33,216 nt of DNA from an uncultured Methylococcaceae bacterium. GTDB lineage: Bacteria; Pseudomonadota; Gammaproteobacteria; Methylococcales; Methylomonadaceae. Under the pieces are notes generated by a model. The model had not been told where the DNA came from. It was given only the letters and a program-made list of their open reading frames with translations, and made no database searches. Both the position numbers and the translations under genes were made by a program. Location of the stretch: assembly GCA_903908165.1 (NCBI GenBank), contig CAIVQX010000096.1, positions 1-33,216 on the forward strand, in the 5' to 3' direction. Shown piece after piece: positions 7,653 to 15,307 of the stretch (position 1 is the stretch's first letter; each line of letters opens with the position of its first letter).

Positions 7653-8999
7653 ATGAAATCAGAATTCGACATTTGCATTATTGGTGCGGGTATGGCGGGA
7701 GCAACTATTGCAGCCTATCTTGCTCCAAAAGGCATTAGAGTTGCATTGATTGACCATTGCTTTAAAGAAAAGAAACGTATTGTTGGCGAACTTTTGCAGC
7801 CAGGTGCTGTCCTTTCACTTGAACAAATGGCTCTTGGGCATTTGTTGGAGGGTTTTGATGCGCAGCCTGTCGATGGTTATTCATTGTTACAAGGCGATAA
7901 AAAAATAACTATTCCTTACCCGCTACATTATAAGGGTATGGGGTTACATAATGGTCGTTTTTTACAGAAAATAAGAGCGTCAGCGCTTCAAAATGAGTCT
8001 GTTGAGCAAATACACGGCAAGGCCTTAGAGTTATTAGAAAATGAACGTCATGAGATTATTGGTGTGAGTTACCGAGAGTCACTGACATCCGAAATAAAAT
8101 CTATTTATGCGCCATTAACAATTACAAGTGACGGGTTCTTTTCAAATTTTAGAGAAAGTCTCAGTAATAATGAAAAAACAGTCACTTCTTATTTTATTGG
8201 TTTAATTCTAAAAGATTGTGATATGCCTTTCCCCAGGCATGGTCATGTATTCCTATCGGGTCCGACTCCTTTTATTTGTTATCCCATTTCAACAAATGAA
8301 GTTAGACTTTTAATTGATTTCCCTGGAGATCAATTACCCAGAAAATTCTTGTTACAGGAGCATTTGGATGCCAATGTGACGCCATATATACCCGAGTGCA
8401 TGCTTGCAAGTTACCAATATGCCATAGAAGAAGGTGGCTTTAAGGTTATGCCTAATCATTATATGGCGGCAAAACCAATATTCCGGAAAGGTGCTGTGAT
8501 GTTAGGTGATGCCTTGAATATGCGACATCCCCTAACAGGCGGGGGGTTGACTGCAGTATTTTCGGATATACAAATATTGAGTGGTCATTTATTGGCAATG
8601 CCTGATTTTAAAAATACCGATCTAATTCATCAAAAAATTGAAGCTTATTACCGCGATAGGCAGCATGCCAATGCAAATCTTAATGTTCTTGCGAATGCGC
8701 TTTACGGGGTTATGTCAAATGAGTTGCTTAAAACAGCGGTTTTTAAGTATTTGCAGTGTGGTGGCGTAAACGCGCAGGAATCAATTGCGATCTTGGCTGG
8801 ATTAAATAGAAACCATTATTCTTTAATAAAACAATTTTTTTGTTTAGCTATGTTTGGCGCTTATGACTTGGTGCGTGAAAGCTTAACAAATATCCCCAAA
8901 GCAACAAAAATATTGTTGGATGCACTTATTATTATCAAGCCATTAGCTAAAAATGAACTTTCAGTAGCCGAAGTTGTTAGTGGTTATTTTAAGAAATAA
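7653..8999 (+). CDS. squalene monooxygenase (squalene epoxidase)
   Basis: A 448-residue FAD-dependent monooxygenase that epoxidises squalene to 2,3-oxidosqualene using O2, the first oxygen-dependent step of sterol synthesis. The N-terminus has the dinucleotide-binding GxGxxG motif (Gly11-Ala-Gly-Met-Ala-Gly16), followed by VGELLQPGA, characteristic of squalene epoxidases. The second FAD motif reads GDALNMRHPLTGGG, with Asp286, which is close to diagnostic for this enzyme within the flavoprotein superfamily. The N-terminal membrane anchor of eukaryotic homologues is absent, as in other bacterial members. The hydrophobic C-terminal third (FCLAMFGAYDLV and following) may give membrane association. 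It follows the cyclase by 44 bases and is the last gene of the sterol cluster. It needs a reductase partner that is not encoded here. Confidence 0.94.
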   Translation: MKSEFDICIIGAGMAGATIAAYLAPKGIRVALIDHCFKEKKRIVGELLQPGAVLSLEQMALGHLLEGFDAQPVDGYSLLQGDKKITIPYPLHYKGMGLHNGRFLQKIRASALQNESVEQIHGKALELLENERHEIIGVSYRESLTSEIKSIYAPLTITSDGFFSNFRESLSNNEKTVTSYFIGLILKDCDMPFPRHGHVFLSGPTPFICYPISTNEVRLLIDFPGDQLPRKFLLQEHLDANVTPYIPECMLASYQYAIEEGGFKVMPNHYMAAKPIFRKGAVMLGDALNMRHPLTGGGLTAVFSDIQILSGHLLAMPDFKNTDLIHQKIEAYYRDRQHANANLNVLANALYGVMSNELLKTAVFKYLQCGGVNAQESIAILAGLNRNHYSLIKQFFCLAMFGAYDLVRESLTNIPKATKILLDALIIIKPLAKNELSVAEVVSGYFKK

Positions 9000-9519
9000 G
9001 CCTCAACAAAATTTAATATTTTGGTTTTGACTCAAATTTAAAACTTTCTTATTGGCAATATTCAACGTAATTTCTCTGCCACATTTCCATTTTCATTCTT
9101 GGTATTCTAAGCAATTTGATGTTGCCTTGTTCTCTTGCATAAATAGGCAAAGCAGATATCTGTTTATAACTGTCTAAGTGGATAAAAACAAAAGATTTCC
9201 TTTTGTAATATGTTAAAATCAGGCCGTATTGGAGGCCAAGATTGCAACTCATACGATCTAAATGTTTTTCTGTAACAGAATGAAACACTTTAAGGGTTAT
9301 TGTGATTTTCTAAGTGGTCTCCTTAAATTAGGAAGGGTGATTATATAACTTAAATATGCGATTGGCTTTTAGCCGATTTTTCTGTACATTACTTTAAATT
9401 AGTTTGCTAACGTTTAAGGGAATATGTGCTTGGGGTGGAATAAGAAGATCACATTAATTATTTGAATTATCACATACCGGTTCCATGTCTTTTATCTAAA
9501 TTCGTATCTTAAAATATCT
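9000..9519. other. 520-base intergenic region between sterol cluster and PPi-phosphofructokinase
   Basis: No convincing plus-strand gene is present. A minus-strand open frame of 79 codons with a GTG start (9049-9288) has no recognisable motif and no clear ribosome site, and is not called. A terminator-like hairpin lies at 9361-9381 (listed separately). The remaining 140 bases before the ATG at 9520 presumably hold the promoter of the phosphofructokinase gene; I could not pick out a convincing -35/-10 pair. Confidence 0.4.
9361..9381 (+). terminator. putative intrinsic terminator or leader hairpin upstream of pfp
   Basis: The arms ATTGGCT (9361-9367) and AGCCGAT (9371-9377) pair over seven positions, one of them a G-U wobble, around a TTT loop, and are followed directly by a run of T residues. 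This is the shape of a Rho-independent terminator on the plus strand. It is 360 bases after the end of the squalene monooxygenase gene and about 140 before the next start, so it might end the sterol transcript or act in a leader of the next gene. Confidence 0.45.
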
Positions 9520-10749
9520 ATGAACAAACCAAAAAAAGTTGCAATTCTAACCGCGGGCGGTTTGGCGCCATGTTTGAACTCGGCTATTGGCAGCCTAATT
9601 GAACGTTATACAGAAATTGATCCTTCTATAGAAATTATTTGTTACCGAAGTGGTTACAAAGGACTTTTGTTGGGAGATTTTTATACGGTAACTCCAGAAA
9701 TTCGTGAAAAAGCAGGTCTTCTTCATCGTTTTGGGGGTTCTTTGATTGGTAATAGCAGAGTTAAACTAACGAATGTTAAAGATTGTGTTAAGCGTGGGCT
9801 GGTTCAAGAAGGTCAAGATCCACAAAAAGTAGCTGCAGATCAATTGGTTAATGATGGAGTGGATATTCTTCATACGATAGGTGGTGATGATACAAATACC
9901 GCTGCTGCTGATCTTGCTGCATTTCTTGCAAGTAATAATTATGGGCTGACAGTTATAGGGTTGCCGAAAACAGTCGATAATGACGTATTTCCTATTAAAC
10001 AATCATTGGGTGCATGGACTGCCGCAGAGCAAGGCGCACGTTACTTTTGGAATGTAGTAGCTGAAAACAATGCTAATCCGCGTATGTTGATTGTCCATGA
10101 AGTAATGGGACGCAGTTGTGGATGGCTGACTGCTGCAACTGCTCAGGAGTACCGAAAGTTACTTGATCGCGCAGAGTGGTTGCCTGAGCTAGGACTTGAT
10201 CGCAATGCTTTTGAGGTTCATGGGGTATTTATTCCGGAAATGACTATTGATATCGCTGCTGAAGCTAAACGTCTTCGTGCAGTAATGGATAAATATGACT
10301 GTGTTAATATTTTTGTTTCAGAGGGTGCTGGGGTAGAGTCCATTGTCGCTGAAATGCAAGCTAAAGGACAAGAAGTCCCACGTGATGCTTTTGGTCATGT
10401 AAAGCTCGATGCAGTTAATCCCGGCAAATGGTTTGGTGAGCAGTTTGCAGAAATGTTGGGTGCAGAAAAAACCTTAATTCAAAAATCGGGTTATTTTGCT
10501 AGAGCTGCAGCTTCAAATGTTGAAGATATACGTTTGATAAAGTCTTGTGCTGATTTAGCAGTTGAATGTGCATTTCGACGTGAGTCAGGTGTGATTGGAC
10601 ATGATGAGGATCGTGGTGGTATTTTGAGGGCTATAGAGTTTCCGCGAATCAAGGGCGGAAAACCGTTTGATCTTGATACTTCTTGGTTCAATGAAACTCT
10701 TGAGGAGATTGGTCAAGCAAAGGGTGATAAAGTTGAAGTGGCTCATTAA
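9520..10749 (+). CDS. pfp: pyrophosphate-dependent 6-phosphofructokinase
   Basis: A 409-residue glycolytic enzyme that phosphorylates fructose 6-phosphate with pyrophosphate in a reversible reaction. Two signatures separate it from ATP-dependent enzymes: GGDDTN, with Asp123-Asp124 where ATP enzymes have a Gly as second residue, and PKTVDND (Pro149-Asp155), with Lys150 replacing the Gly of PGTIDND. The substrate-binding MGRSCGWLT segment is also present. PPi-dependent enzymes are characteristic of aerobic methanotrophs, where the enzyme can also act on sedoheptulose phosphates of the ribulose monophosphate cycle; that activity here is inferred from relatives. It is followed after 74 bases by a dynamin-like GTPase on the same strand, probably co-transcribed. 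No clear ribosome site precedes the ATG, but the N-terminus KKVAILTAGGLAPC matches the family start. Confidence 0.95.
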   Translation: MNKPKKVAILTAGGLAPCLNSAIGSLIERYTEIDPSIEIICYRSGYKGLLLGDFYTVTPEIREKAGLLHRFGGSLIGNSRVKLTNVKDCVKRGLVQEGQDPQKVAADQLVNDGVDILHTIGGDDTNTAAADLAAFLASNNYGLTVIGLPKTVDNDVFPIKQSLGAWTAAEQGARYFWNVVAENNANPRMLIVHEVMGRSCGWLTAATAQEYRKLLDRAEWLPELGLDRNAFEVHGVFIPEMTIDIAAEAKRLRAVMDKYDCVNIFVSEGAGVESIVAEMQAKGQEVPRDAFGHVKLDAVNPGKWFGEQFAEMLGAEKTLIQKSGYFARAAASNVEDIRLIKSCADLAVECAFRRESGVIGHDEDRGGILRAIEFPRIKGGKPFDLDTSWFNETLEEIGQAKGDKVEVAH

Positions 10750-10823
10750 TTAATTTTTTACGGGTAAGCTTTTGTAATGTTTGCCCTCAATATCTTGAAT
10801 GTACTTAATAACCTTGGAAATTT

Positions 10824-13169
10824 ATGGCTACATGGCTTGAAACTTGTCAACAACAACTTGCTAGATTAGAAATAACTTCTGTCTTAGCGGATAGACTTGT
10901 TACGTTGTGTAATAAAACCGGCGTAGATCTTTCACCTGAGCTAGTGCATAAACTAACGATTGAGCACGGGCGATTAAATTTGCAATTGGAGCGTTTACAA
11001 GCCAACCGTTTTGAAGTTGCCGTGATTGGATTGGAAAAAGCGGGTAAAAGTGCTTTGCTAAATGCATGGTTAGGGCAAGAAATTTTGCCCTCTGCACGAG
11101 AAAGATGTACTTTCACGAGTACAGAAATTTGGTCTGCTCAGACTGAACAAGACCAACTTCTTTTTATTCAATATTACACCAAGGAAGAGATTGGTAAGCT
11201 TCAGCAGCAAAGAAAAGATGCGCTAAACGGTACATTGAATGATAAAGAAAGGAAAGAAATACAGGAAGATTTTGATGATACCGAGAAAAATCTTAATGCT
11301 ATCTACGAATTTACCAAGCAAAAAAATGGTTATACGCAAAGTTTTCTCGATATTAGTGAAGTTAATGACCAATTACAGTCGGCGATATTTAAAAATCGTG
11401 CGCAGTCTTTAGCTATTAAGCGTATTCAGCTTAAAACAGTCCGTTTAAGAAGCGATCGTGACATAGTTTTTCATGACGTTCCAGGCTTTAATTCTGGCGT
11501 TCAAATGCATTCAGAGCAGGCGATTTCTCGGCTTAAAGGTTGTGATGCCATTATTTATGCTAAAGAGATGAAGCAACCATCGATTACTGGCCCAGAAAAA
11601 GAGATTTTACTCATTGCTGATTCTGAAGATCCCAGTATTAGAGTGTCCGATAAAATTTTTGTTGTGCTTACACAAGCAGATGCTTTAGATGATCAGATTG
11701 ATTATAAAGAAACTTTGGCAAAACACAGGAATAATTGGCCTGATGTTCCTGAACGACGCATGATGCCAGTATGTGCTCGTGCTCATTTGGTTGAATTTGG
11801 AATTCCATCAGAGGATACCATGAGACGCACTAAAAGTGCTGATGACAAATTGAAGTTAAAGAAATTAGGTATAACAGATGGCATGGTTAACCTAAAAGGA
11901 ATGGTAAACGATTATATCGACCATGAGCGGGTAGAAGTTCTTCAAAGACGTTGTGATGCACTGGTTAATAACATAAGGCAATATGCCGCTGATATATTGG
12001 GTAAGCTTGAACCAGTCTATGAGGCAATAGCAACCGGTGATATAGAAGAAGATGACCTCTTGGGAAAAGAGTTTAATCAATGGTGGGGCCGTGAATGGCA
12101 ACGTATCAAAAAAGATTTTGATATGTGGTATGCAGAAAGTATTCAAGGTCGTAAGGAAGCCGATGCTATTAGTGCAGAACATCAAGAGTTAGCAACTTTA
12201 CATACGGCTTATGATGAAAAAATCGAGGCCTTACTTTCCAATCTTACGACGGGTCAAACTGAAGAGTTAAAGCGGATTTATACCGCAGGAAGAACTATCT
12301 CTATGCCTGATCCACGTGAAGGAAATTATAAAATACGTGAGGAGTTGTTTAGAGAAATTCAGCAAAAATTTGAAACTGAATTAACTGATCAATTGGCGCA
12401 ATCATTACAGGTATTAATTGATCAAATTGTTCAAAAAACACAGTCATTGCTTTGGGAAACTGAAGATGTCCGTAAAAATCTACTTAATACCGATGAAAAT
12501 ATCGAACAGGCTCGAATTCGACATGGTTTTCAGGTTCTTTTTTTACGTTTCGGCCGTGTTGCTGTAGAAGCTTTCATCGCTAAGCCTTTGCAGGCCCGCG
12601 AACGTTTACTCGATGAGCGATCAGCTGAGATTAAAACGTTGGAAGCCTTTTATCAAGGAACAGATATCAATAAGCAGGATGTTACCCATTACTTACGTCA
12701 CGGACTATGGGCAAATAACGTGCCTGCCCCATCTGTAATTGGCAGAACGGTTAAAACAGCCATTAAAGCAGCCATGAGTCCCGATGCTCAAAATTTATCA
12801 GCTGCAGAGCAGGCTAAGAAAACAGCGGATGACCAAGACAGATTATTAGAACCTACTAATTTTGAACAGGTCGTTCAAGAAATTAATGGTGATCTAGGTG
12901 CCTTGAAAGATTATCTGAAAAATAGTGTGTTTTATGCGGCTGGCTTTGTTACTTATTGTAACCAAGAGTTAGAGCGAATTCGTAATCGTTTTAAAGAAAT
13001 GGAAGACAACGAAAGACAATGGATAGGTTTGATTCGCACAGCTGTTAAGTATGAAAGAAACTCCAAAATTCCTTATAACATCGCACATTCAAGACGAGAT
13101 TTTCGTATGCGTCGAGAAATAGCTTTGGAGCTTAAAGAGGTTAGAGAAAGTTATACACAAGTTTATTGA
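10824..13169 (+). CDS. dynamin-like large GTPase
   Basis: A 781-residue GTPase of the bacterial dynamin-like group, whose known members bind, remodel or protect membranes. The P-loop is GLEKAGKS (residues 69-76). The switch-I threonine is probably in CTFTSTE just after it. The G3 motif is DVPG (Asp218-Gly221) and the G4-like motif TQAD (Thr283-Asp286), where N/TKxD is usual. About 100 charged, coiled-coil-prone residues separate the P-loop region from G3, and the C-terminal half is largely helical with many Glu/Lys/Gln, as expected for a dynamin stalk. I see no strong transmembrane helix; moderately hydrophobic patches (QVLFLRFGRVAVEAFI and SVFYAAGFVTYC) could contact membrane. Bacterial dynamins often occur in pairs, but here only one is present, behind PPi-phosphofructokinase. 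The role is unknown. Confidence 0.85.
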   Translation: MATWLETCQQQLARLEITSVLADRLVTLCNKTGVDLSPELVHKLTIEHGRLNLQLERLQANRFEVAVIGLEKAGKSALLNAWLGQEILPSARERCTFTSTEIWSAQTEQDQLLFIQYYTKEEIGKLQQQRKDALNGTLNDKERKEIQEDFDDTEKNLNAIYEFTKQKNGYTQSFLDISEVNDQLQSAIFKNRAQSLAIKRIQLKTVRLRSDRDIVFHDVPGFNSGVQMHSEQAISRLKGCDAIIYAKEMKQPSITGPEKEILLIADSEDPSIRVSDKIFVVLTQADALDDQIDYKETLAKHRNNWPDVPERRMMPVCARAHLVEFGIPSEDTMRRTKSADDKLKLKKLGITDGMVNLKGMVNDYIDHERVEVLQRRCDALVNNIRQYAADILGKLEPVYEAIATGDIEEDDLLGKEFNQWWGREWQRIKKDFDMWYAESIQGRKEADAISAEHQELATLHTAYDEKIEALLSNLTTGQTEELKRIYTAGRTISMPDPREGNYKIREELFREIQQKFETELTDQLAQSLQVLIDQIVQKTQSLLWETEDVRKNLLNTDENIEQARIRHGFQVLFLRFGRVAVEAFIAKPLQARERLLDERSAEIKTLEAFYQGTDINKQDVTHYLRHGLWANNVPAPSVIGRTVKTAIKAAMSPDAQNLSAAEQAKKTADDQDRLLEPTNFEQVVQEINGDLGALKDYLKNSVFYAAGFVTYCNQELERIRNRFKEMEDNERQWIGLIRTAVKYERNSKIPYNIAHSRRDFRMRREIALELKEVRESYTQVY

Positions 13170-13648
13170 TTAGTTCAGTATTTTAAGATAAAGCCAATGA
13201 TGATTTTACGGTTCTTTATTAGTATTGCATGTTTTTGTTAAGTGTTACTGATTAGTCACATAAATATTAAAACTAATATTGGCAAAATAGATCGCCTAAT
13301 ATTACCTATGTTACACATTCATATTGTTGCTTGTGTTTATTTGTAATCTAGTTGCCTTGTTTCTGGGTGGCTTTTGATTAAAAAATACCCATAAGAAGAG
13401 CTTTATTTCAAAAAATAGACAAGTTATCTAAAATATATTTTTCTCAATTGATGTTCTAATTTAAATCGATCGTAGGTCATAGCGATTTATATTGAAGTCG
13501 TTCAAACAATCTTTTTATCCCTGTTTTTATCCAAATAATTAGGGAATTATTTGGATAAAAATTCGCAGTCTTCAAAAAAATATAATTCATTACTCACGTT
13601 ATGAAATAATTAGCTTTCGTTCTTAGTTAGGTCAAAAGAAGGTTTCTT
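13170..13648. other. 480-base intergenic region upstream of msrP
   Basis: No gene is seen on either strand in this very AT-rich stretch. Its one clear structure is a 38-base perfect inverted repeat at 13524-13561 (listed separately). A GAAGG ribosome site lies just before the msrP start at 13649. No convincing -35/-10 pair could be chosen by eye. Confidence 0.4.
13524..13561. repeat. perfect 17-bp inverted repeat with 4-base loop
   Basis: The left arm TTTTTATCCAAATAATT (13524-13540) is exactly complementary to the right arm at 13545-13561, with loop AGGG. The left end is also duplicated just upstream: TTTTTATCC occurs at 13512-13520 and again at 13524-13532. It sits 88 bases before msrP and about 355 after the GTPase gene. 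It could be an operator for a dimeric regulator, a bidirectional terminator or a transcript-stabilising hairpin; the sequence alone does not decide. Confidence 0.8.
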
Positions 13649-14581
13649 ATGAAATACTATAAAAATAAACCAATATCATCTTCTGAAATTACTCCGTCAT
13701 ATTTATTTTATGCCCGCCGAAAATTCATGCAGCTAGTCGGCGGAGCTACTCTGGCTGCGATAATGCCAAGCACTGTTTGGGCTAATGATAAATTATCCGC
13801 AAGTCAGAATGTAACTTACAATTTAAAGGATGAGTTAACACCTTACAAAGATGTAACCAGTTACAATAACTTCTATGAATTTGGAACGAGTAAAGAAGAT
13901 CCGGCTGAGAATGCAAAGGGATTAAAGACGAGACCGTGGTCAATAGTAGTCGATGGGGAAGTCAAAAAACCTAAGACTTTTGATATTGAAGAGCTTCTCA
14001 AAATGGCGCCATTGGAAGAGCGAATTTATCGTTTTCGATGTGTTGAGGCTTGGTCTATGGTGATTCCTTGGATTGGTTTTCCGCTTAATGAGCTTATCAA
14101 GCAAGTAGAACCAACTGGTAACGCAAAATTTGTTGAATTTATTAGTCTGCATGATCAGGAACAAATGCCGGGGCAAAAAAGTTCGGTGCTCGAGTGGCCC
14201 TACCGTGAGGGCTTACGTATTGATGAGGCAATGCATCCGTTGACATTATTGACAATGGGTTTATACGGAGAACTTTTACCTAATCAGAATGGTGCGCCAG
14301 TAAGGGTAGTGGTTCCGTGGAAATATGGATTTAAAAGTCCTAAGTCAATTGTTCGGATAAGGTTTACAGAAAGCCAACCAGTCTCTAGTTGGATGCAGGC
14401 TGGACCCAATGAATACGGATTTTATTCAAACGTCAATCCAGATATAGATCATGCTCGTTGGAGTCAAGCTAAAGAACGTCGTATCGGTGAGTTTTTTAAA
14501 CGAAAGACACTTTTATTGAATGGTTATGCGGAAGAAGTTGCTCAGTTATATGCGGGCACAGATATCAATAGCTATTTTTGA
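13649..14581 (+). CDS. msrP: periplasmic methionine sulfoxide reductase, molybdopterin subunit MsrP (YedY)
   Basis: MsrP reduces methionine sulfoxide in periplasmic proteins, using a molybdenum-molybdopterin cofactor. The 310-residue product begins with a Tat signal: a twin arginine in [10 protein letters not shown], a hydrophobic stretch ([10 protein letters not shown]) and a likely cleavage after VWA. This fits export of a folded cofactor-loaded enzyme. Cys131 in [18 protein letters not shown] matches the molybdenum-ligand cysteine of the sulfite-oxidase fold. Other conserved segments include [21 protein letters not shown]. Length is typical. A GAAGG ribosome site precedes the ATG. The next gene, msrQ, starts five bases after the stop, the usual two-gene operon. 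An AT-rich inverted repeat stands upstream. Confidence 0.95.
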   Translation: MKYYKNKPISSSEITPSYLFYARRKFMQLVGGATLAAIMPSTVWANDKLSASQNVTYNLKDELTPYKDVTSYNNFYEFGTSKEDPAENAKGLKTRPWSIVVDGEVKKPKTFDIEELLKMAPLEERIYRFRCVEAWSMVIPWIGFPLNELIKQVEPTGNAKFVEFISLHDQEQMPGQKSSVLEWPYREGLRIDEAMHPLTLLTMGLYGELLPNQNGAPVRVVVPWKYGFKSPKSIVRIRFTESQPVSSWMQAGPNEYGFYSNVNPDIDHARWSQAKERRIGEFFKRKTLLLNGYAEEVAQLYAGTDINSYF

Positions 14582-14585
14582 TAAA

Positions 14586-15200
14586 ATGAGTTTCAAGAAT
14601 CTCAGTGATAAAGTCATTGCTAGGGTAAAAATAATTGTTTTTTTATTAGCTTTTATGCCTCTAGACAAACTGCTTTTGTATGCTTACCTTAATAATTTGG
14701 GAGCAAATCCTATTGAAAAAATCACTCGTGTCACAGGTTATTGGGCGTTATTTTTTCTCTTAATAACCCTAGCGATAACACCAATAAGACGTTTAACAAA
14801 ATGGTTATGGGTAATGCGTTTAAGGCGAATGTTAGGCTTATTTGCATTTTTTTACGGATTTTTACATTTTTTAACATATTTAATTTTAGATCAATTTTTT
14901 GATTGTGAGGCAATTTTAAAGGACATTATCAAGCGGCCATATATTACCATTGGTTTTTTTGCCTTTGTATTAATGATTCCTTTGGCAATAACATCTACTG
15001 ACAGTTTGATTCGTAGGTTAGGTGGTAAACGTTGGCGATTTTTACATCGTTTGGTTTATTTAACGGCTATTGCCGGAGTCATTCATTATTGGTGGCTTGT
15101 AAAAAAAGACCTTACGGAGCCGATTATTTTTGCAGTAGTGCTTACTACCTTGCTAGGTGTTCGAGTTTTCTATGGCTTAAAAAGTATCTATAAAGTGTAG
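14586..15200 (+). CDS. msrQ: haem-binding membrane subunit MsrQ (YedZ)
   Basis: MsrQ is the inner-membrane b-type cytochrome that passes electrons to MsrP. The 204-residue product shows six hydrophobic segments, including IIVFLLAFMPLDKLLLYAY, ALFFLLITLAITPI, LFAFFYGFLHFLTYLI, IGFFAFVLMIPLAI, LVYLTAIAGVIHYWW and IIFAVVLTTLLGVRVF. Histidines in GFLHFLTY, WRFLHRLVY and VIHYWW are the expected haem-ligand candidates of the ferric reductase-like domain. The ATG at 14586 is chosen because it directly follows the msrP stop at 14579-14581; the open frame extends upstream into msrP, but that would overlap the gene by about 60 bases and misplace the first helix. Confidence 0.93.
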   Translation: MSFKNLSDKVIARVKIIVFLLAFMPLDKLLLYAYLNNLGANPIEKITRVTGYWALFFLLITLAITPIRRLTKWLWVMRLRRMLGLFAFFYGFLHFLTYLILDQFFDCEAILKDIIKRPYITIGFFAFVLMIPLAITSTDSLIRRLGGKRWRFLHRLVYLTAIAGVIHYWWLVKKDLTEPIIFAVVLTTLLGVRVFYGLKSIYKV

Positions 15201-15209
15201 AGTTAATTC

Positions 15210-15229
15210 TTTTTATAGGGTTATAAAAA
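15210..15229. repeat. 8-bp AT-rich inverted repeat after msrQ
   Basis: TTTTTATA (15210-15217) and TATAAAAA (15222-15229) pair perfectly around GGGT, ten bases after the msrQ stop. It could serve as a weak terminator. Its TTTTTAT outer end and G-rich loop resemble the larger repeat upstream of msrP. Confidence 0.5.
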
Positions 15230-15307
15230 TACCTTTGTAACTATTTTTAAACTTATTCAGAAAAGCTAAAAAGCATTATATTCAACATTAATTTTAATAT
15301 TATTGAC

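Noticed and set aside
9049-9288. 79-codon minus-strand open frame between the sterol cluster and pfp
   Set aside because: GTG start, no ribosome site, no recognisable motif and no partner gene; length is unremarkable for chance in this sequence.
9520-10749. ATP-dependent phosphofructokinase
   Set aside because: GGDDTN and PKTVDND are the PPi-type residues; the ATP form would have GGDGS and PGTIDND.
11892-12185. 97-codon minus-strand frame opposite the dynamin-like gene
   Set aside because: It is antisense to a well-supported coding region and shows only a shadow composition rich in Phe, Ile and Leu.
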